Shown: in pieces, positions 42,523-51,558 of the stretch | Numbering within the stretch: position 1 is the first letter of the stretch | Layout: each line of letters starts with the position of its first letter | Notes under the pieces: generated by a model | Told to the model about the DNA's origin: nothing | Seen by the model: the letters and a program-made list of their open reading frames with translations, nothing else | Databases searched by the model: none | Assembly: GCA_009838515.1 (NCBI GenBank) | Contig: VXRL01000027.1 | Coordinates: forward strand, 53,998-117,997 | DNA: 64,000 nt | Source of the DNA: Terriglobia bacterium | GTDB taxonomy: Bacteria; Acidobacteriota; Terriglobia; Bryobacterales; UBA6623 | Reading direction: 5' to 3' | Program-made: the position numbers and the translations under genes

Positions 42523-43710
42523 GTGCCCGTGACACTTTGCTACCTCGACTGCTTTTCCGGCATCGCCGGCGACATGCTGCTGGGGGCCTTGGTGGACGCC
42601 GGCTTGGATGTCGCAGTGCTCCAAGCCGAGATCGCCAAGCTCGGCGTGGACGGCCTGACACTGCGCGCCGAACCAGTCAAGCGAGGCGGCCTTGCGGGCA
42701 CCAAGGTGAGTGTCGAGGCTAGCCACGACCACAGCCACCGCTCGCTCGCGACGATCGAGCGCATCATCGGCGAGTCAACCTTGGACGAACGCGTCAAGCG
42801 GGACAGCACCAGCGTGTTTCGTCGCCTCGGCGAGGTCGAAGCCCGCTCCCACGCCATTCCGGTCGAGAGGGTGCATTTCCATGAAGTCGGAGCATACGAC
42901 TCGATCGCGGACATCGTCGGCTCGTGCGCCGGCCTGCGCGCCTTAGGGATCGACAGGGTCTGGTGTTCTCCGCTCAACCTAGGCAGCGGGACCGTGCAGG
43001 CGGCGCACGGTACGATGCCGGTGCCAGCGCCGGCCACGGCGCGCTTGCTGGAAGGGGTGCCCACCTATTCCGACGGCCCGAGCGTAGAACTCACCACGCC
43101 GACGGGCGCGGCCCTTGCCGTGACGCTCAGCGAAGGCTTCGGCCCTCCCCCGGCGATGCGCATCTCGCAGAGCGGCTACGGTGCCGGATCGCGCGACTTT
43201 CCGGACCGGGCCAACCTAGTCCGCGTGCTGATCGGCGAGGCCGAGCAGGCTGACGCGCCGCCCGAACAGGTCTGGATCCTCGAAGCAAACATCGACGACA
43301 TGACTCCCGAGATGGCGGGATTCGCCATGGAGCGGCTGCTTGAATCCGGAGCCCTTGACGTGACGCTCACGCCGGTGCAAATGAAGAAGAACCGTCCCGG
43401 CTTCACCCTGAGCGTGCTCGCCAGCCCTGACGACCGGGAGCGACTCGGAGCGATGGTCCTGGCGGAGACGTCGACGCTCGGCATCCGCGAAGTCTCGGCC
43501 AGGCGCAGGGCGCTGCCGCGCGCGTGGACCGAGGTCAGCACCAGCTACGGCCCGGTGCGCGTGAAGACCTCCGGGCCGCCCGGCGGCGCCGGAGCGACGT
43601 TCGCTCCGGAGTACGAGGACTGCCGCAAGCTGGCGCGCCAACACGGCGTGCCATTCAAGCGGGTCTGGGAACAGGCGCACCGAGCGTACCTGCAGAGCCG
43701 GGACGCCTAG
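42523..43710 (+). CDS. larC: Nickel-pincer cofactor nickel-insertion protein
   Basis: LarC loads nickel into the pincer cofactor (pyridinium-3,5-bisthiocarboxylic acid mononucleotide) of lactate racemase. The 395-residue protein has the family start YLDCFSGIAGDMLLGALVDAG, the metal-binding ASHDHSHRS (His68, His70, His72) and VHFHEVGAYDSIADIVG, and the late NIDDMTPEMAGFAMERLLE region. Both halves, split by a programmed frameshift in some lactobacilli, are one continuous frame here. The start is GTG at 42523 (or 42529). larA, larB and larE are not in the window. Confidence 0.9.
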   Translation: MPVTLCYLDCFSGIAGDMLLGALVDAGLDVAVLQAEIAKLGVDGLTLRAEPVKRGGLAGTKVSVEASHDHSHRSLATIERIIGESTLDERVKRDSTSVFRRLGEVEARSHAIPVERVHFHEVGAYDSIADIVGSCAGLRALGIDRVWCSPLNLGSGTVQAAHGTMPVPAPATARLLEGVPTYSDGPSVELTTPTGAALAVTLSEGFGPPPAMRISQSGYGAGSRDFPDRANLVRVLIGEAEQADAPPEQVWILEANIDDMTPEMAGFAMERLLESGALDVTLTPVQMKKNRPGFTLSVLASPDDRERLGAMVLAETSTLGIREVSARRRALPRAWTEVSTSYGPVRVKTSGPPGGAGATFAPEYEDCRKLARQHGVPFKRVWEQAHRAYLQSRDA

Positions 43711-43762
43711 CGGCGCGATCGCGCGGCCGGCCGCCGTGCAAGACTAGAACTAGCGTCCCGCT

Positions 43763-45721
43763 ATGCCGAAATTCTATATCTCGACGCCGATCTACTACGT
43801 CAACGCGGCACCCCACATCGGGCATGCCTATACGACGATCGTGGCCGATACGATCAAGCGGATGCGGCGCATGCTGGGCGACGATGCCTACCTGACGACG
43901 GGCAGCGACGAGCACGGTCAGAAGGTCGAGCGGTCGGCGGCCGCCGCGGGTCTGGAGCCACAGCGGTTCACTGATCGCATCTCGGCGGCCTTTCGCGCCG
44001 AATGGGACGAACTGGGCCTGGAATGCGACTTCTTCCGGCGCACCAGCGACCCGCGCCACGCCCTGGCCGTGCGCAAGATCTTCGAGCGCTGCCTGGCTAA
44101 CGGCGCGATCTACAAGGGCACCTACACCGGCAAGTACCACCTCGGCGACGAAGCCTTTGTCACCGACGAGGAAGCCGCGGGCGCTGATCCGGAGATGATC
44201 ACAACGGTCACGGAGGAGAACTACTTCTTCCGCCTCTCCGCCTTTCAGGACAGGCTGCTCGAGCTGTACGAATCCCAGCCGGAGTTCGTCCAGCCCGAAA
44301 CCCGGCGCAACGAGGTGATGGCATTCGTGCGGGCGGGCCTGAACGACCTGTCGATCAGCCGCTCCACGCTGCGCTGGGGAATCCCCCTGCCCAACGATCC
44401 CGAGCACGTGTTCTACGTCTGGTTCGACGCGCTCACGACATACATGAGCGCGATCGGCTATGGCGAAAGCGACGGGCCTGGGTCGGACTACGACCGCCTG
44501 TGGCCGATTGACGTCCACTTGGTCGGCAAGGAGATCGTCCGCTTTCACGCAGTCTACTGGCCCGCCTTTCTGATGGCGGCCGACCTGCCCCTGCCCAAGC
44601 AGGTATGGGCCCACGGCTGGCTCATCTTCCAAGGCGGCAAGATGTCCAAGACCAAGGGCAACATCGTGCGCGCGCTGCCCATCAAGCGGGTCGTGGGAGT
44701 GGACGGCCTGCGCTACTACTTGCTGCGCGAGATCGTGTTCGGCCAAGACGGGAACTTTTCTCACGAGGCGCTGACGGTGCGCTACAACGCCGACCTGGCT
44801 AACGGCATTGGCAACCTGGCAAGCCGCACCTCGTCCATGCTGTCGCGGTACTGTGGCGGCAAGATCCCGGAGGCGGTCAGGGGCACTGACAGCGGCGGCC
44901 TGCCCCCACTGGCGACACTCTGCATTACCGACGCAATCGAACTCTACCGCAAGTTCGCGTTCTCCAAGGCGCTAGAGACGATCTGGTCGCTACTCGCCCG
45001 TACCGACAAGTACATCGTCGAGCACAAGCCCTGGGAGCTGGCACGAGCAGACGACTCGGATTCCAGAATCCAGCTTGACGCGACCCTCTACAACACTGCC
45101 GAGGCGCTGCGAATCGCCTGCGTGCTGCTGGCGCCGGTCCTCCCGGCGGGCGCGCAGAGAATCTGGGAACTGCTGGGCCAATCCGGTGCCGTCGCCGAGC
45201 AACGACTGGACCAGCTGCGCTGGGGCGGGTTGGCCCCCGCAACTGTGGTCGGCGCGCAAGCTGCGGTCTACCCCCGGCTCGACGTCGCGAAATCGGTCGA
45301 GAGCATGGAGGCGCTCGAGGCCGAGGCGTTGGAGGAGCAGGCCCAGCTGATGGGAGGCACGCCGGCACCGCAGGCCATCGAAATCGACACTCCCGAAATC
45401 GAGATCGGTGAATTCGCCAAGGTCGACATGCGGGTGGGCGTGGTGCGGGCGGCCGAGCGGGTCAGGAAGTCGCGCAAACTCCTGGAACTGTCAGTGGACA
45501 TCGGCGAGGCCGAGCCGCGCACGATCCTCGCAGGCATTGCCGAGAAGTACGGGCCGGACGAGATGGTGGGAAGGCGCATCGCAGTGGTCGCCAACCTCAA
45601 GCCGCGCAAGATGATGGGACAGCTGTCCCAGGGCATGTTGATCGCCGCGACAGGAGAGGACGGCGAACCGCACTTGGCGGACTTCTCCGCCGAGGCCCCG
45701 ATCGGGGCTCGCCTCGGATAG
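43763..45721 (+). CDS. metG: Methionyl-tRNA synthetase
   Basis: The 652-residue enzyme charges tRNA(Met). The class I motifs are TPIYYVNAAPHIGHAYTT (HIGH near residue 18) and KMSKTKGN near residue 293. A C-terminal tRNA-binding OB domain (about 545-652, VDMRVGVVRAAERVRKSRKL) is present. The zinc-knuckle region reads YTGKYHLGDEAFVT, with no CxxC, as seen in bacterial MetRS forms that have lost the zinc site. It starts 52 bases after larC. Confidence 0.96.
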   Translation: MPKFYISTPIYYVNAAPHIGHAYTTIVADTIKRMRRMLGDDAYLTTGSDEHGQKVERSAAAAGLEPQRFTDRISAAFRAEWDELGLECDFFRRTSDPRHALAVRKIFERCLANGAIYKGTYTGKYHLGDEAFVTDEEAAGADPEMITTVTEENYFFRLSAFQDRLLELYESQPEFVQPETRRNEVMAFVRAGLNDLSISRSTLRWGIPLPNDPEHVFYVWFDALTTYMSAIGYGESDGPGSDYDRLWPIDVHLVGKEIVRFHAVYWPAFLMAADLPLPKQVWAHGWLIFQGGKMSKTKGNIVRALPIKRVVGVDGLRYYLLREIVFGQDGNFSHEALTVRYNADLANGIGNLASRTSSMLSRYCGGKIPEAVRGTDSGGLPPLATLCITDAIELYRKFAFSKALETIWSLLARTDKYIVEHKPWELARADDSDSRIQLDATLYNTAEALRIACVLLAPVLPAGAQRIWELLGQSGAVAEQRLDQLRWGGLAPATVVGAQAAVYPRLDVAKSVESMEALEAEALEEQAQLMGGTPAPQAIEIDTPEIEIGEFAKVDMRVGVVRAAERVRKSRKLLELSVDIGEAEPRTILAGIAEKYGPDEMVGRRIAVVANLKPRKMMGQLSQGMLIAATGEDGEPHLADFSAEAPIGARLG

Positions 45722-45743
45722 AGCCCGTTCCCGGCGGCCGACG

Positions 45744-46526
45744 ATGCTGGTCGATTCCCACTGCCATCTCGATGGCTCAGTGTTCGATGCCGACCGCGAG
45801 GAGGTGATCGCCAGGGCGCGTGAGGCGGGTGTTGCCTACATGCTCGCTATCGGAACAGGCAACGGCCCGCCGGACTTGGAAGCAGCGATCCGCATCGCCG
45901 ACCGGCACGACGATATCGCGGCCACGGTGGGAGTGCACCCCCACGACGCGGCCAAGTTCGACGCGGACGCCGCCGCCCGTGTCGAGGCCCTGTGCGACCA
46001 CCCTAAAGTGCTGGCGGTCGGAGAGATCGGACTCGACTATCACTACGACAATTCGCCGCGCGAAGTCCAGCGGCAGGTCTTTATCCGGCAGATGGAGATC
46101 GCCGCCAGCCGGCGCATGCCGATCTCGATCCACACGCGGGACGCCTGGGACGACACCCTCGACCTGCTTGGCTCGCACTGGGCTGGCAACGGCATCGGCG
46201 GCATCATGCATTGCTTTACCGGGGATTCCGCCCAAGCGCTGCGGTGCTTGGAGATGGGCTTTCTGCTGTCGTTTTCGGGCGTGCTGACTTTCGCTCGGTC
46301 CGAGGACTTGCGCGCGACTGCGCGTTGGACGCCGATGGACCGAGTCTTGGTCGAAACGGACTCGCCTTATCTAACGCCAGCGCCGCACCGCGCGATCCGC
46401 CGCAACGAGCCGCGCTTCGTCGTGGAGACGGCACGCATGCTGGCAAGCGCAAAGGGGGTCGCGTTCGAGGAAGTAGCGCTGCAGACCAGCGCGAACTTCC
46501 GCGGCCTATTCAACCTCGCCAACTGA
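45744..46526 (+). CDS. tatD: TatD-family metal-dependent hydrolase
   Basis: The 260-residue protein is a TatD-type amidohydrolase-fold enzyme, with DNase or 3'-exonuclease activity in characterised relatives. Metal ligands and family marks are VDSHCHLD (His6, His8), AVGEIGLDYHYDNS (Glu), ISIHTRDA (His), IMHCFTG (His) and LVETDSPYLTP (Asp). It lies 22 bases after metG, a common pairing in bacteria. Its end overlaps the convergent PL22-like gene by 21 bases. Confidence 0.93.
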   Translation: MLVDSHCHLDGSVFDADREEVIARAREAGVAYMLAIGTGNGPPDLEAAIRIADRHDDIAATVGVHPHDAAKFDADAAARVEALCDHPKVLAVGEIGLDYHYDNSPREVQRQVFIRQMEIAASRRMPISIHTRDAWDDTLDLLGSHWAGNGIGGIMHCFTGDSAQALRCLEMGFLLSFSGVLTFARSEDLRATARWTPMDRVLVETDSPYLTPAPHRAIRRNEPRFVVETARMLASAKGVAFEEVALQTSANFRGLFNLAN

Positions 46527-47657
46527 GGGCGAAGCCCGCTCCGCGATTTCTGCCACGTAGACCTGCGTGCAGCCCGACATATCACTTGCGAAGACGACCA
46601 TCGTCTCATCGCGGGAGAACGATGGATGGGGATGTGTCCACTGGGGCCCGTAGACGCTGTCTGCGGCCATCTCCATCCAGCTCAGCGACTGCCGCTTGTC
46701 GGCGGCTGCCCGCGCCCGCGCCCAGTCTTCGGCCAGTGCGTAGCGAGACAGGCGCCACTGCGTGCCTTGCGAACTCGCCCCGGACCGGCACAGCTGCCCG
46801 CGCGACCCGCTGGCCACGTCAACCAGCTGCAGCCCGATGTCGGGATGCGCCGTGTCGCACAGAATTTGGGTTCCGGCCCGATTCGGGGTGATGTGCCAAG
46901 CGTTGAATTCGCTAACGGTCGATATGGCGCCGCTGTGCCAATCCAAGCGCCGGAGTGCGAACGGCCAGACGCAGAACACCAAGTCCTCGCTCTGGCCCAA
47001 GAACGTCTCGTGCACGATGAACTCGTCGTTGCCGTGCTCGCGGAGGCACTCCATGCCGGTGCCGTCGCGGCGCACGCGGTGCATGCGCGGTGCCGGATCG
47101 CCGGCGAATTCGATCCACTCGGGGCTTACGGGATTGAACTGCGGGTGGATGACAGTGCGCGGGAATTCAATGAATCCGCTCGTCCTGCCGTCCAGCGTGC
47201 CAACGACCAAGCCCCAACCATCCAGGCGCTTGCAGGCGGCGACATACCACTCTCCGTCGGCACTCAGGGAACACTCGCCGAGCTGCCCGCCACTGTCGAG
47301 GATCAAGCTCTCCTGCAAGCTTTCGGGCTCGAGCCGCCAAATCGAGCCGGCGCGCACGAACAGGATCGTGCCGTCCGGCGCGATCAGTGCCGAGAACGGA
47401 TGAATCGCCGCGCCATCCGTCAATTGGCGAATTTCCCCGTCCGGAAACCCGGCCTCAAACAGCTGCGCGGTGCCGCTGCGATAGCCGGTGAACAGCACGG
47501 AGGACTGGTCCGGAGCGAACGAACACTGCAAGAAGTACGTCGGATGGCTGATCGAGGCGTGATCGGTCAGGCGATGCACGCGAACCCCGGTCTCGGGATC
47601 GCGGAACGTCACGTGCTCTGACGGACCGCGGGTGCCCTTGCGCCACCGGACCGGCAT
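46506..47657 (-). CDS. Oligogalacturonate-lyase-like (PL22) beta-propeller protein
   Basis: The 383-residue protein is a beta-propeller. The pattern VHRLTDHASISHPTYFLQCS, HPQFNPVSPEWIEFAGDP, RMHRVRRDGTGM and WTHPHPSFSRDETMVVFASD is that of PL22 oligogalacturonide lyases, whose metal is held by histidines in the HPHPSFS region. There is no signal peptide. It may cleave unsaturated pectic oligomers inside the cell; WD40/PD40 scaffolding is the alternative. It starts in a TGATG overlap with the phosphatase gene, whose operon it closes. Confidence 0.72.
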   Translation of the reverse strand: MPVRWRKGTRGPSEHVTFRDPETGVRVHRLTDHASISHPTYFLQCSFAPDQSSVLFTGYRSGTAQLFEAGFPDGEIRQLTDGAAIHPFSALIAPDGTILFVRAGSIWRLEPESLQESLILDSGGQLGECSLSADGEWYVAACKRLDGWGLVVGTLDGRTSGFIEFPRTVIHPQFNPVSPEWIEFAGDPAPRMHRVRRDGTGMECLREHGNDEFIVHETFLGQSEDLVFCVWPFALRRLDWHSGAISTVSEFNAWHITPNRAGTQILCDTAHPDIGLQLVDVASGSRGQLCRSGASSQGTQWRLSRYALAEDWARARAAADKRQSLSWMEMAADSVYGPQWTHPHPSFSRDETMVVFASDMSGCTQVYVAEIAERASPSVGEVE

Positions 47658-49288
47658 CACTCGCTCCGGCGGCGCAGCGCCTCGCGCAACACGCGTGTGT
47701 CGCGCTCCAGGCCCATATCCAGCCCCAGAATGATCCCCAGCGTGGGAGCGACGTCCTCCGGGCCTGCCACGCCGCGGTAGCGTCCCGGCGCGATGCCGGA
47801 TCCGGCCAGAAGCACGGGCACGCGGCGATCGTAATCGTGCGCCGTTCCGTGGCCGGTACCGGTCGGCCTGCCCGGATAGACGTGGGGGCGGAACTGCACC
47901 TGCAAGTGCGGAGAGCGCGACGCGAAGTAGGAATTCTCGAACAGCAGCGCCGCGCCGTGGCCGCCGCCGGCAGCGAGCTGCTCGGCAATCCAGACTTGCT
48001 CAACGACAGGCTGCGACCGCAGCAGCTCGGCCACGCACTTGCTGGCGTCGAGGCGCGACACACCCCGCGCCGACAATCCGGCATCGTTCCAGTAGAGATT
48101 GCTGCCGCCGGCATTGTCGACAATCTCGGCTATGGCACCGGATCCGCACGATTCGATCCCGGGCTGGGCCGCGCCCCAGAATTCCTCGGTGGAGAGCCGC
48201 AGGGCGTCAACCCCTGCAGCAGCGAGGTGTTCTACCAGCGGGAGCGCGCCGTGGTCCGCGGTCAAGGCGATCGCGACGCGCTCCAAGCCCACCTCCTCGT
48301 CCAAGGCGGACAGAAACTCCCCCAATCGGCGGTCCAGGCGCAGGTGGTTGTCCATCGCTTCCTGGCTAAACGGCCCGTACCTGTGCCCGATCGCGTCCGT
48401 CGCCGAGAGGCCGATCGCGAGCAGGTCGGGAGCTGCATCGGCGCCGAGTTCCCCCGAGCGGACGGCTGCCAGCGCCGCATCCAACACGATTTCGTCCGAG
48501 AACGGGGTCGCGGTCAGCGTCGATTCGAAGTCCGTATCACTGAGACTGTGCGGAAACACGCTGTCCGTGCCTCCGCCCTCGGTCGGGAAAGAATCCGCAC
48601 GCGCCAGCCGTTCGTAAAGGGCGATATCGTCCCCGAGCCTGGTCCATTCACGCCCCGCGTAAGATGAGGCCGGCCCGGCGTGGTTGAACTCCCGCAGCCA
48701 GCCCGGCAGCGCATCGTCATAGTACGTCGACGAGACGAGGCAGCCGCAGTCAGGGCTATACCAGAAGGCGCCATCGGCGCTCCGCCCTCCCAGCAGCACG
48801 GCCGAGCGATCCTTAGTCGAGAGCGAGTAGACTACGGATTCCGGGCTGCTCTCCTTGAGCGTGTCTCCCAGCGTGTCAGCCAGTAGCCCGTGCGGCGAGG
48901 CACCATCGCCGGGGCCGCCCACCGCGGCAAACCGGTCATCACTGACACAATAGACCTCGCCCCTGCCCGCTTCCCGCCAAGAGTTGCCCACGATTCCGTG
49001 GGTGGACGGATGCATGCCTGTCGCAATCGTCGCGTGGCCAGCGGCGGTCACTGTGCTGGAGTGACGATACGAAGCGTCCGCGAAGTAAGCCCCGCGCTCC
49101 AGCAGCCAGCGCAGTCCCCCGCTGTAGTGCGACTCGAATCGAGTGATGTAGTCGGCGCGCAACTGGTCGATCGCTAGCAGAACTACAAGCCGCGGCGGAG
49201 GCTCAAGGCCCGGTTGCACCAAAGCCAATGCCAGGGTCAACGCTGTCAGCGCGAGCATCCAAGCCAGCCACTGTGCGGTCTGGCCCAT
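47657..49288 (-). CDS. PafA-like alkaline phosphatase-superfamily enzyme
   Basis: This 543-residue exported enzyme (hydrophobic N-terminal segment about 8-26) belongs to the phosphodiesterase/alkaline phosphatase superfamily. Metal and nucleophile regions are AIDQLRADYITRF, HSSTVTAAGHATIATGMHPS (Thr nucleophile), LLAIGLSATDAIGHRYGP and the late GHGTAHDYDRRVPVLL. This set resembles PafA monoesterase, which releases phosphate from many organic phosphates. An adjacent GTG at 49291 is an alternative start. It overlaps the genes on both sides. Confidence 0.85.
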   Translation of the reverse strand: MGQTAQWLAWMLALTALTLALALVQPGLEPPPRLVVLLAIDQLRADYITRFESHYSGGLRWLLERGAYFADASYRHSSTVTAAGHATIATGMHPSTHGIVGNSWREAGRGEVYCVSDDRFAAVGGPGDGASPHGLLADTLGDTLKESSPESVVYSLSTKDRSAVLLGGRSADGAFWYSPDCGCLVSSTYYDDALPGWLREFNHAGPASSYAGREWTRLGDDIALYERLARADSFPTEGGGTDSVFPHSLSDTDFESTLTATPFSDEIVLDAALAAVRSGELGADAAPDLLAIGLSATDAIGHRYGPFSQEAMDNHLRLDRRLGEFLSALDEEVGLERVAIALTADHGALPLVEHLAAAGVDALRLSTEEFWGAAQPGIESCGSGAIAEIVDNAGGSNLYWNDAGLSARGVSRLDASKCVAELLRSQPVVEQVWIAEQLAAGGGHGAALLFENSYFASRSPHLQVQFRPHVYPGRPTGTGHGTAHDYDRRVPVLLAGSGIAPGRYRGVAGPEDVAPTLGIILGLDMGLERDTRVLREALRRRSE

Positions 49289-49533
49289 CACTCGTCAGCC
49301 TCGGACGCCGCCACGGCATCGCGCAGCAGGGCCTTGGCATCTTCGGCGTTGGACTCTAGCACTTTCACCAACACGTTGCCTACCGGTTGCTGGATCACGT
49401 TCTCCCGTGCCAGCCAGCACTCGATACCGGCCGACTCGAGCAGCGATTGAATGACCTCTGCCTCGACGTTGGCCAAATGGCTCCTTGAGGAAAACACGGT
49501 CACCAGGCTGTCGTCAGTGCGTGGCGGTTGCAT
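49288..49533 (-). CDS. DUF2007-family small protein
   Basis: The 81-residue protein begins MQPPRTDDSLVTVFSSRSHL and has the DUF2007 pattern: VEAEVIQSLLESAGIECWLARENV, then a short strand and an Ala/Glu helix. This ferredoxin-like fold is described as putative signal-transducing, often fused to or beside transmembrane proteins; no activity is known. Its stop overlaps the phosphatase start, so it is the first gene of that operon. The DUF1080 gene diverges 76 bases away. Confidence 0.78.
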   Translation of the reverse strand: MQPPRTDDSLVTVFSSRSHLANVEAEVIQSLLESAGIECWLARENVIQQPVGNVLVKVLESNAEDAKALLRDAVAASEADE

Positions 49534-49609
49534 GAGACTCAGGCAGTCTATCAGACCGAGTATGCCTCGGTCCGGCCTTGTGGGATACTGTAGTCCCTGA
49601 GAGACTCCC

Positions 49610-50431
49610 ATGAAGAGAAGCATTGCCATAGCGCTGTTCGCCGTGCTAGCCGTGGCCACAGCGGCCGAGAACGACGGTCATCCGGCCCCGACCGGCTACA
49701 CCGACACGCCGTTCCTGCCCGGAGATCGCTGGCGCGTGCATGACGACGCCAGGCCGAGGCCTCGCTTGGTCGAGCCCGGCACGGCCAGCACTCAGTCCAA
49801 GCCGGGCCTGCCGCCATCGGACGCGATCGTGCTCTTCGATGGCGAAAACCTGTCGAACTGGCTCGAGCGCAAGCGCGGCGAGACTTCTGCGCCGACCTGG
49901 AAGGTCGAGAACGGGTACATGGAGGTCGTGCCCGGCACCGGCAGCCACATCACCAAGCAGAAGTTCGGCGACGTCCAGTTGCATATCGAGTGGGCCGCCC
50001 CAGCCGAGCCGCGCGGAAACAGCCAACAGCGCGGAAACAGCGGCATCTTGATCATGGGACTCTACGAGATCCAAGTGCTGGATTCGTACGACAACATCAG
50101 CTACGCCGACGGGCAGGCGGGAGCGATCTACGGGCAATACCCGCCAATGGTCAACGCCTCGCGCAAGCCAGGCGAGTGGCAGGCATACGACATCATCTTT
50201 GAGGCACCCCGATTCGCCGGCGACAAGTTGGAGAAGCCAGCTTTCGTCACCGTGTTCCACAACGGCGTGCTGCTGCACCACCGCAAGCAGATGATGGGCC
50301 CCATGCGGCACCGCACGACTAGCGAGTACGTTCCGCACGAAGCAGAGCTGGGCGTGCTGCTGCAGGCCCACGGCAACCCGGTGCGCTACCGCAACATCTG
50401 GGCGCGCCGGCTGGACCTACGCAATCCGTAA
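49610..50431 (+). CDS. Secreted DUF1080 protein (3-keto-disaccharide hydrolase family)
   Basis: The 273-residue protein has a signal peptide (about 1-19), a proline-rich linker, then the DUF1080 beta-sandwich: AIVLFDGENLSNWLERKRG, VVPGTGSHITKQKFGDVQLHIEWAAP, GNSGILIMGLYEIQVLDSYDN and VTVFHNGVLLHHRKQ. The DSYDN and GNSGI loops are typical of the clade with 3-keto-glycoside hydrolase activity. Its last 15 bases overlap the convergent cbiQ-like gene. Confidence 0.86.
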   Translation: MKRSIAIALFAVLAVATAAENDGHPAPTGYTDTPFLPGDRWRVHDDARPRPRLVEPGTASTQSKPGLPPSDAIVLFDGENLSNWLERKRGETSAPTWKVENGYMEVVPGTGSHITKQKFGDVQLHIEWAAPAEPRGNSQQRGNSGILIMGLYEIQVLDSYDNISYADGQAGAIYGQYPPMVNASRKPGEWQAYDIIFEAPRFAGDKLEKPAFVTVFHNGVLLHHRKQMMGPMRHRTTSEYVPHEAELGVLLQAHGNPVRYRNIWARRLDLRNP

Positions 50432-51127
50432 CAGCCCGATCGCGAGCGGCAGCGCGACGCCGCAAGCGATCTGCCACAGCGGCGGCCGCGGCCGGCCGCG
50501 GCGCGGGAAATCTCCCTGGAAGCCCCGCGTCACCAGGGCCTGCGCCACCCGCTGGGAGCGGTCCCAGCCCCTTACGAACACCATCGCGACCTGATTGGCA
50601 AGCATGCGAACGCGACCGACCCGCACCGTGCCGCCAGTCCGGCATTCGCGCGCCCGCGCGATTCCCCTCCACTCCTCGAGCAGCACGAACAGATAGCGGT
50701 GCATCAGCACCGTTGTCAAGGCGAAGCCCCTAGGCACTCCCAGCCTGCGCAAGGAGTCGACAATGTCTTCGACAGGTGTGGTCGCCGCCAGCAAGGAGAG
50801 CAGCAGAATGGCCGAATAAGCCTTCCACACGACCGCGAAGGATACCGCCCCGCCCTGCGGCACGCTGGCTGCGAGGGGCAGGGCCGCGGCCATAGCGATG
50901 AACGGCGTCGCCACCAATAGCCGCCGGACCACGTACAGCGCCGGCACGCGCGCCGCCAGCCACAGGGCGGCCAGAATCCCGATGGCCGCGAGGCAGCGCC
51001 AGTCGACGCCGGGCCGGAAAGTCGAAATCACCAGCACGGCGCACAGCGCCGCGCTCAGCTTGACCAGCGGATCCGCGACCGCCAGGGGCGAGCCGGGCGC
51101 CGCAAGGGCGGCGTCGAACGGCCTCAT
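50417..51127 (-). CDS. ECF-type nickel/cobalt transporter T component (CbiQ/NikQ-like)
   Basis: This 236-residue membrane protein is the T component that links an ATPase to the substrate-binding CbiM/NikM subunit. It has five to six membrane segments, and the coupling-helix marks appear as RARECRTGG and the RSQRVAQALVTRGFQGDFP motif (the AxRG signature). The ATG overlaps the previous gene as ATGA. No CbiO/NikO ATPase gene follows; the next gene lies on the other strand. Confidence 0.83.
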   Translation of the reverse strand: MRPFDAALAAPGSPLAVADPLVKLSAALCAVLVISTFRPGVDWRCLAAIGILAALWLAARVPALYVVRRLLVATPFIAMAAALPLAASVPQGGAVSFAVVWKAYSAILLLSLLAATTPVEDIVDSLRRLGVPRGFALTTVLMHRYLFVLLEEWRGIARARECRTGGTVRVGRVRMLANQVAMVFVRGWDRSQRVAQALVTRGFQGDFPRRGRPRPPLWQIACGVALPLAIGLLRIA

Positions 51128-51558
51128 GCGCTCACCCTGCGCCTGAGCAGCAGCCACCAGGCCAACAGTCCCGCGCAGGTCAGCGCCAGCAGCGCGTAGC
51201 GGACCAGCGAACGGGCTCCGCTTTCCACGCTGCGGGCGACACCTTCGCCGTCCACGCTGAATTCCAGGCTGGCGCGATGGCCCAAGCCATCGTCCACGGT
51301 CAAGCGCCACCGCCCGGCAACGTCCGGCTCGAAGTGCGCCACTCCGGACGGATCGGTGCGAAGGATCGCGAAGTAGCTGTTGGCGTCAGACGGGGACCTC
51401 ACCAAGACCTCCGCTTCGGCCGGATCTCCGTTGGTGTAGGAGCACTTCACGCTCACCGCCCCCTGCGAGGGAACTAGCTCGGCCGTCAAGCCATGGGCGC
51501 TCGACCCTGCCGGCAGCAATAGGCACAAGGCCGCAATCTGGGCGATCCGACCGCTCAT
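51124..51558 (-). CDS. NikL-like periplasmic auxiliary subunit
   Basis: From the ATG at 51558 the protein has 144 residues: a signal peptide (about 1-20, cleavage before HGLTAEL), an Ig-like domain similar to DUF4198 and NikL proteins (VSVKCSYTNGDPAEAEVLV, FEPDVAGRWRLTVDDGLGH) and a C-terminal membrane segment (about 118-138). A mature N-terminal histidine would suit metal capture. It lies between cbiM- and cbiQ-like genes, overlapping both as ATGA, so it replaces CbiN in this transporter. Confidence 0.75.
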   Translation of the reverse strand: MSGRIAQIAALCLLLPAGSSAHGLTAELVPSQGAVSVKCSYTNGDPAEAEVLVRSPSDANSYFAILRTDPSGVAHFEPDVAGRWRLTVDDGLGHRASLEFSVDGEGVARSVESGARSLVRYALLALTCAGLLAWWLLLRRRVSA

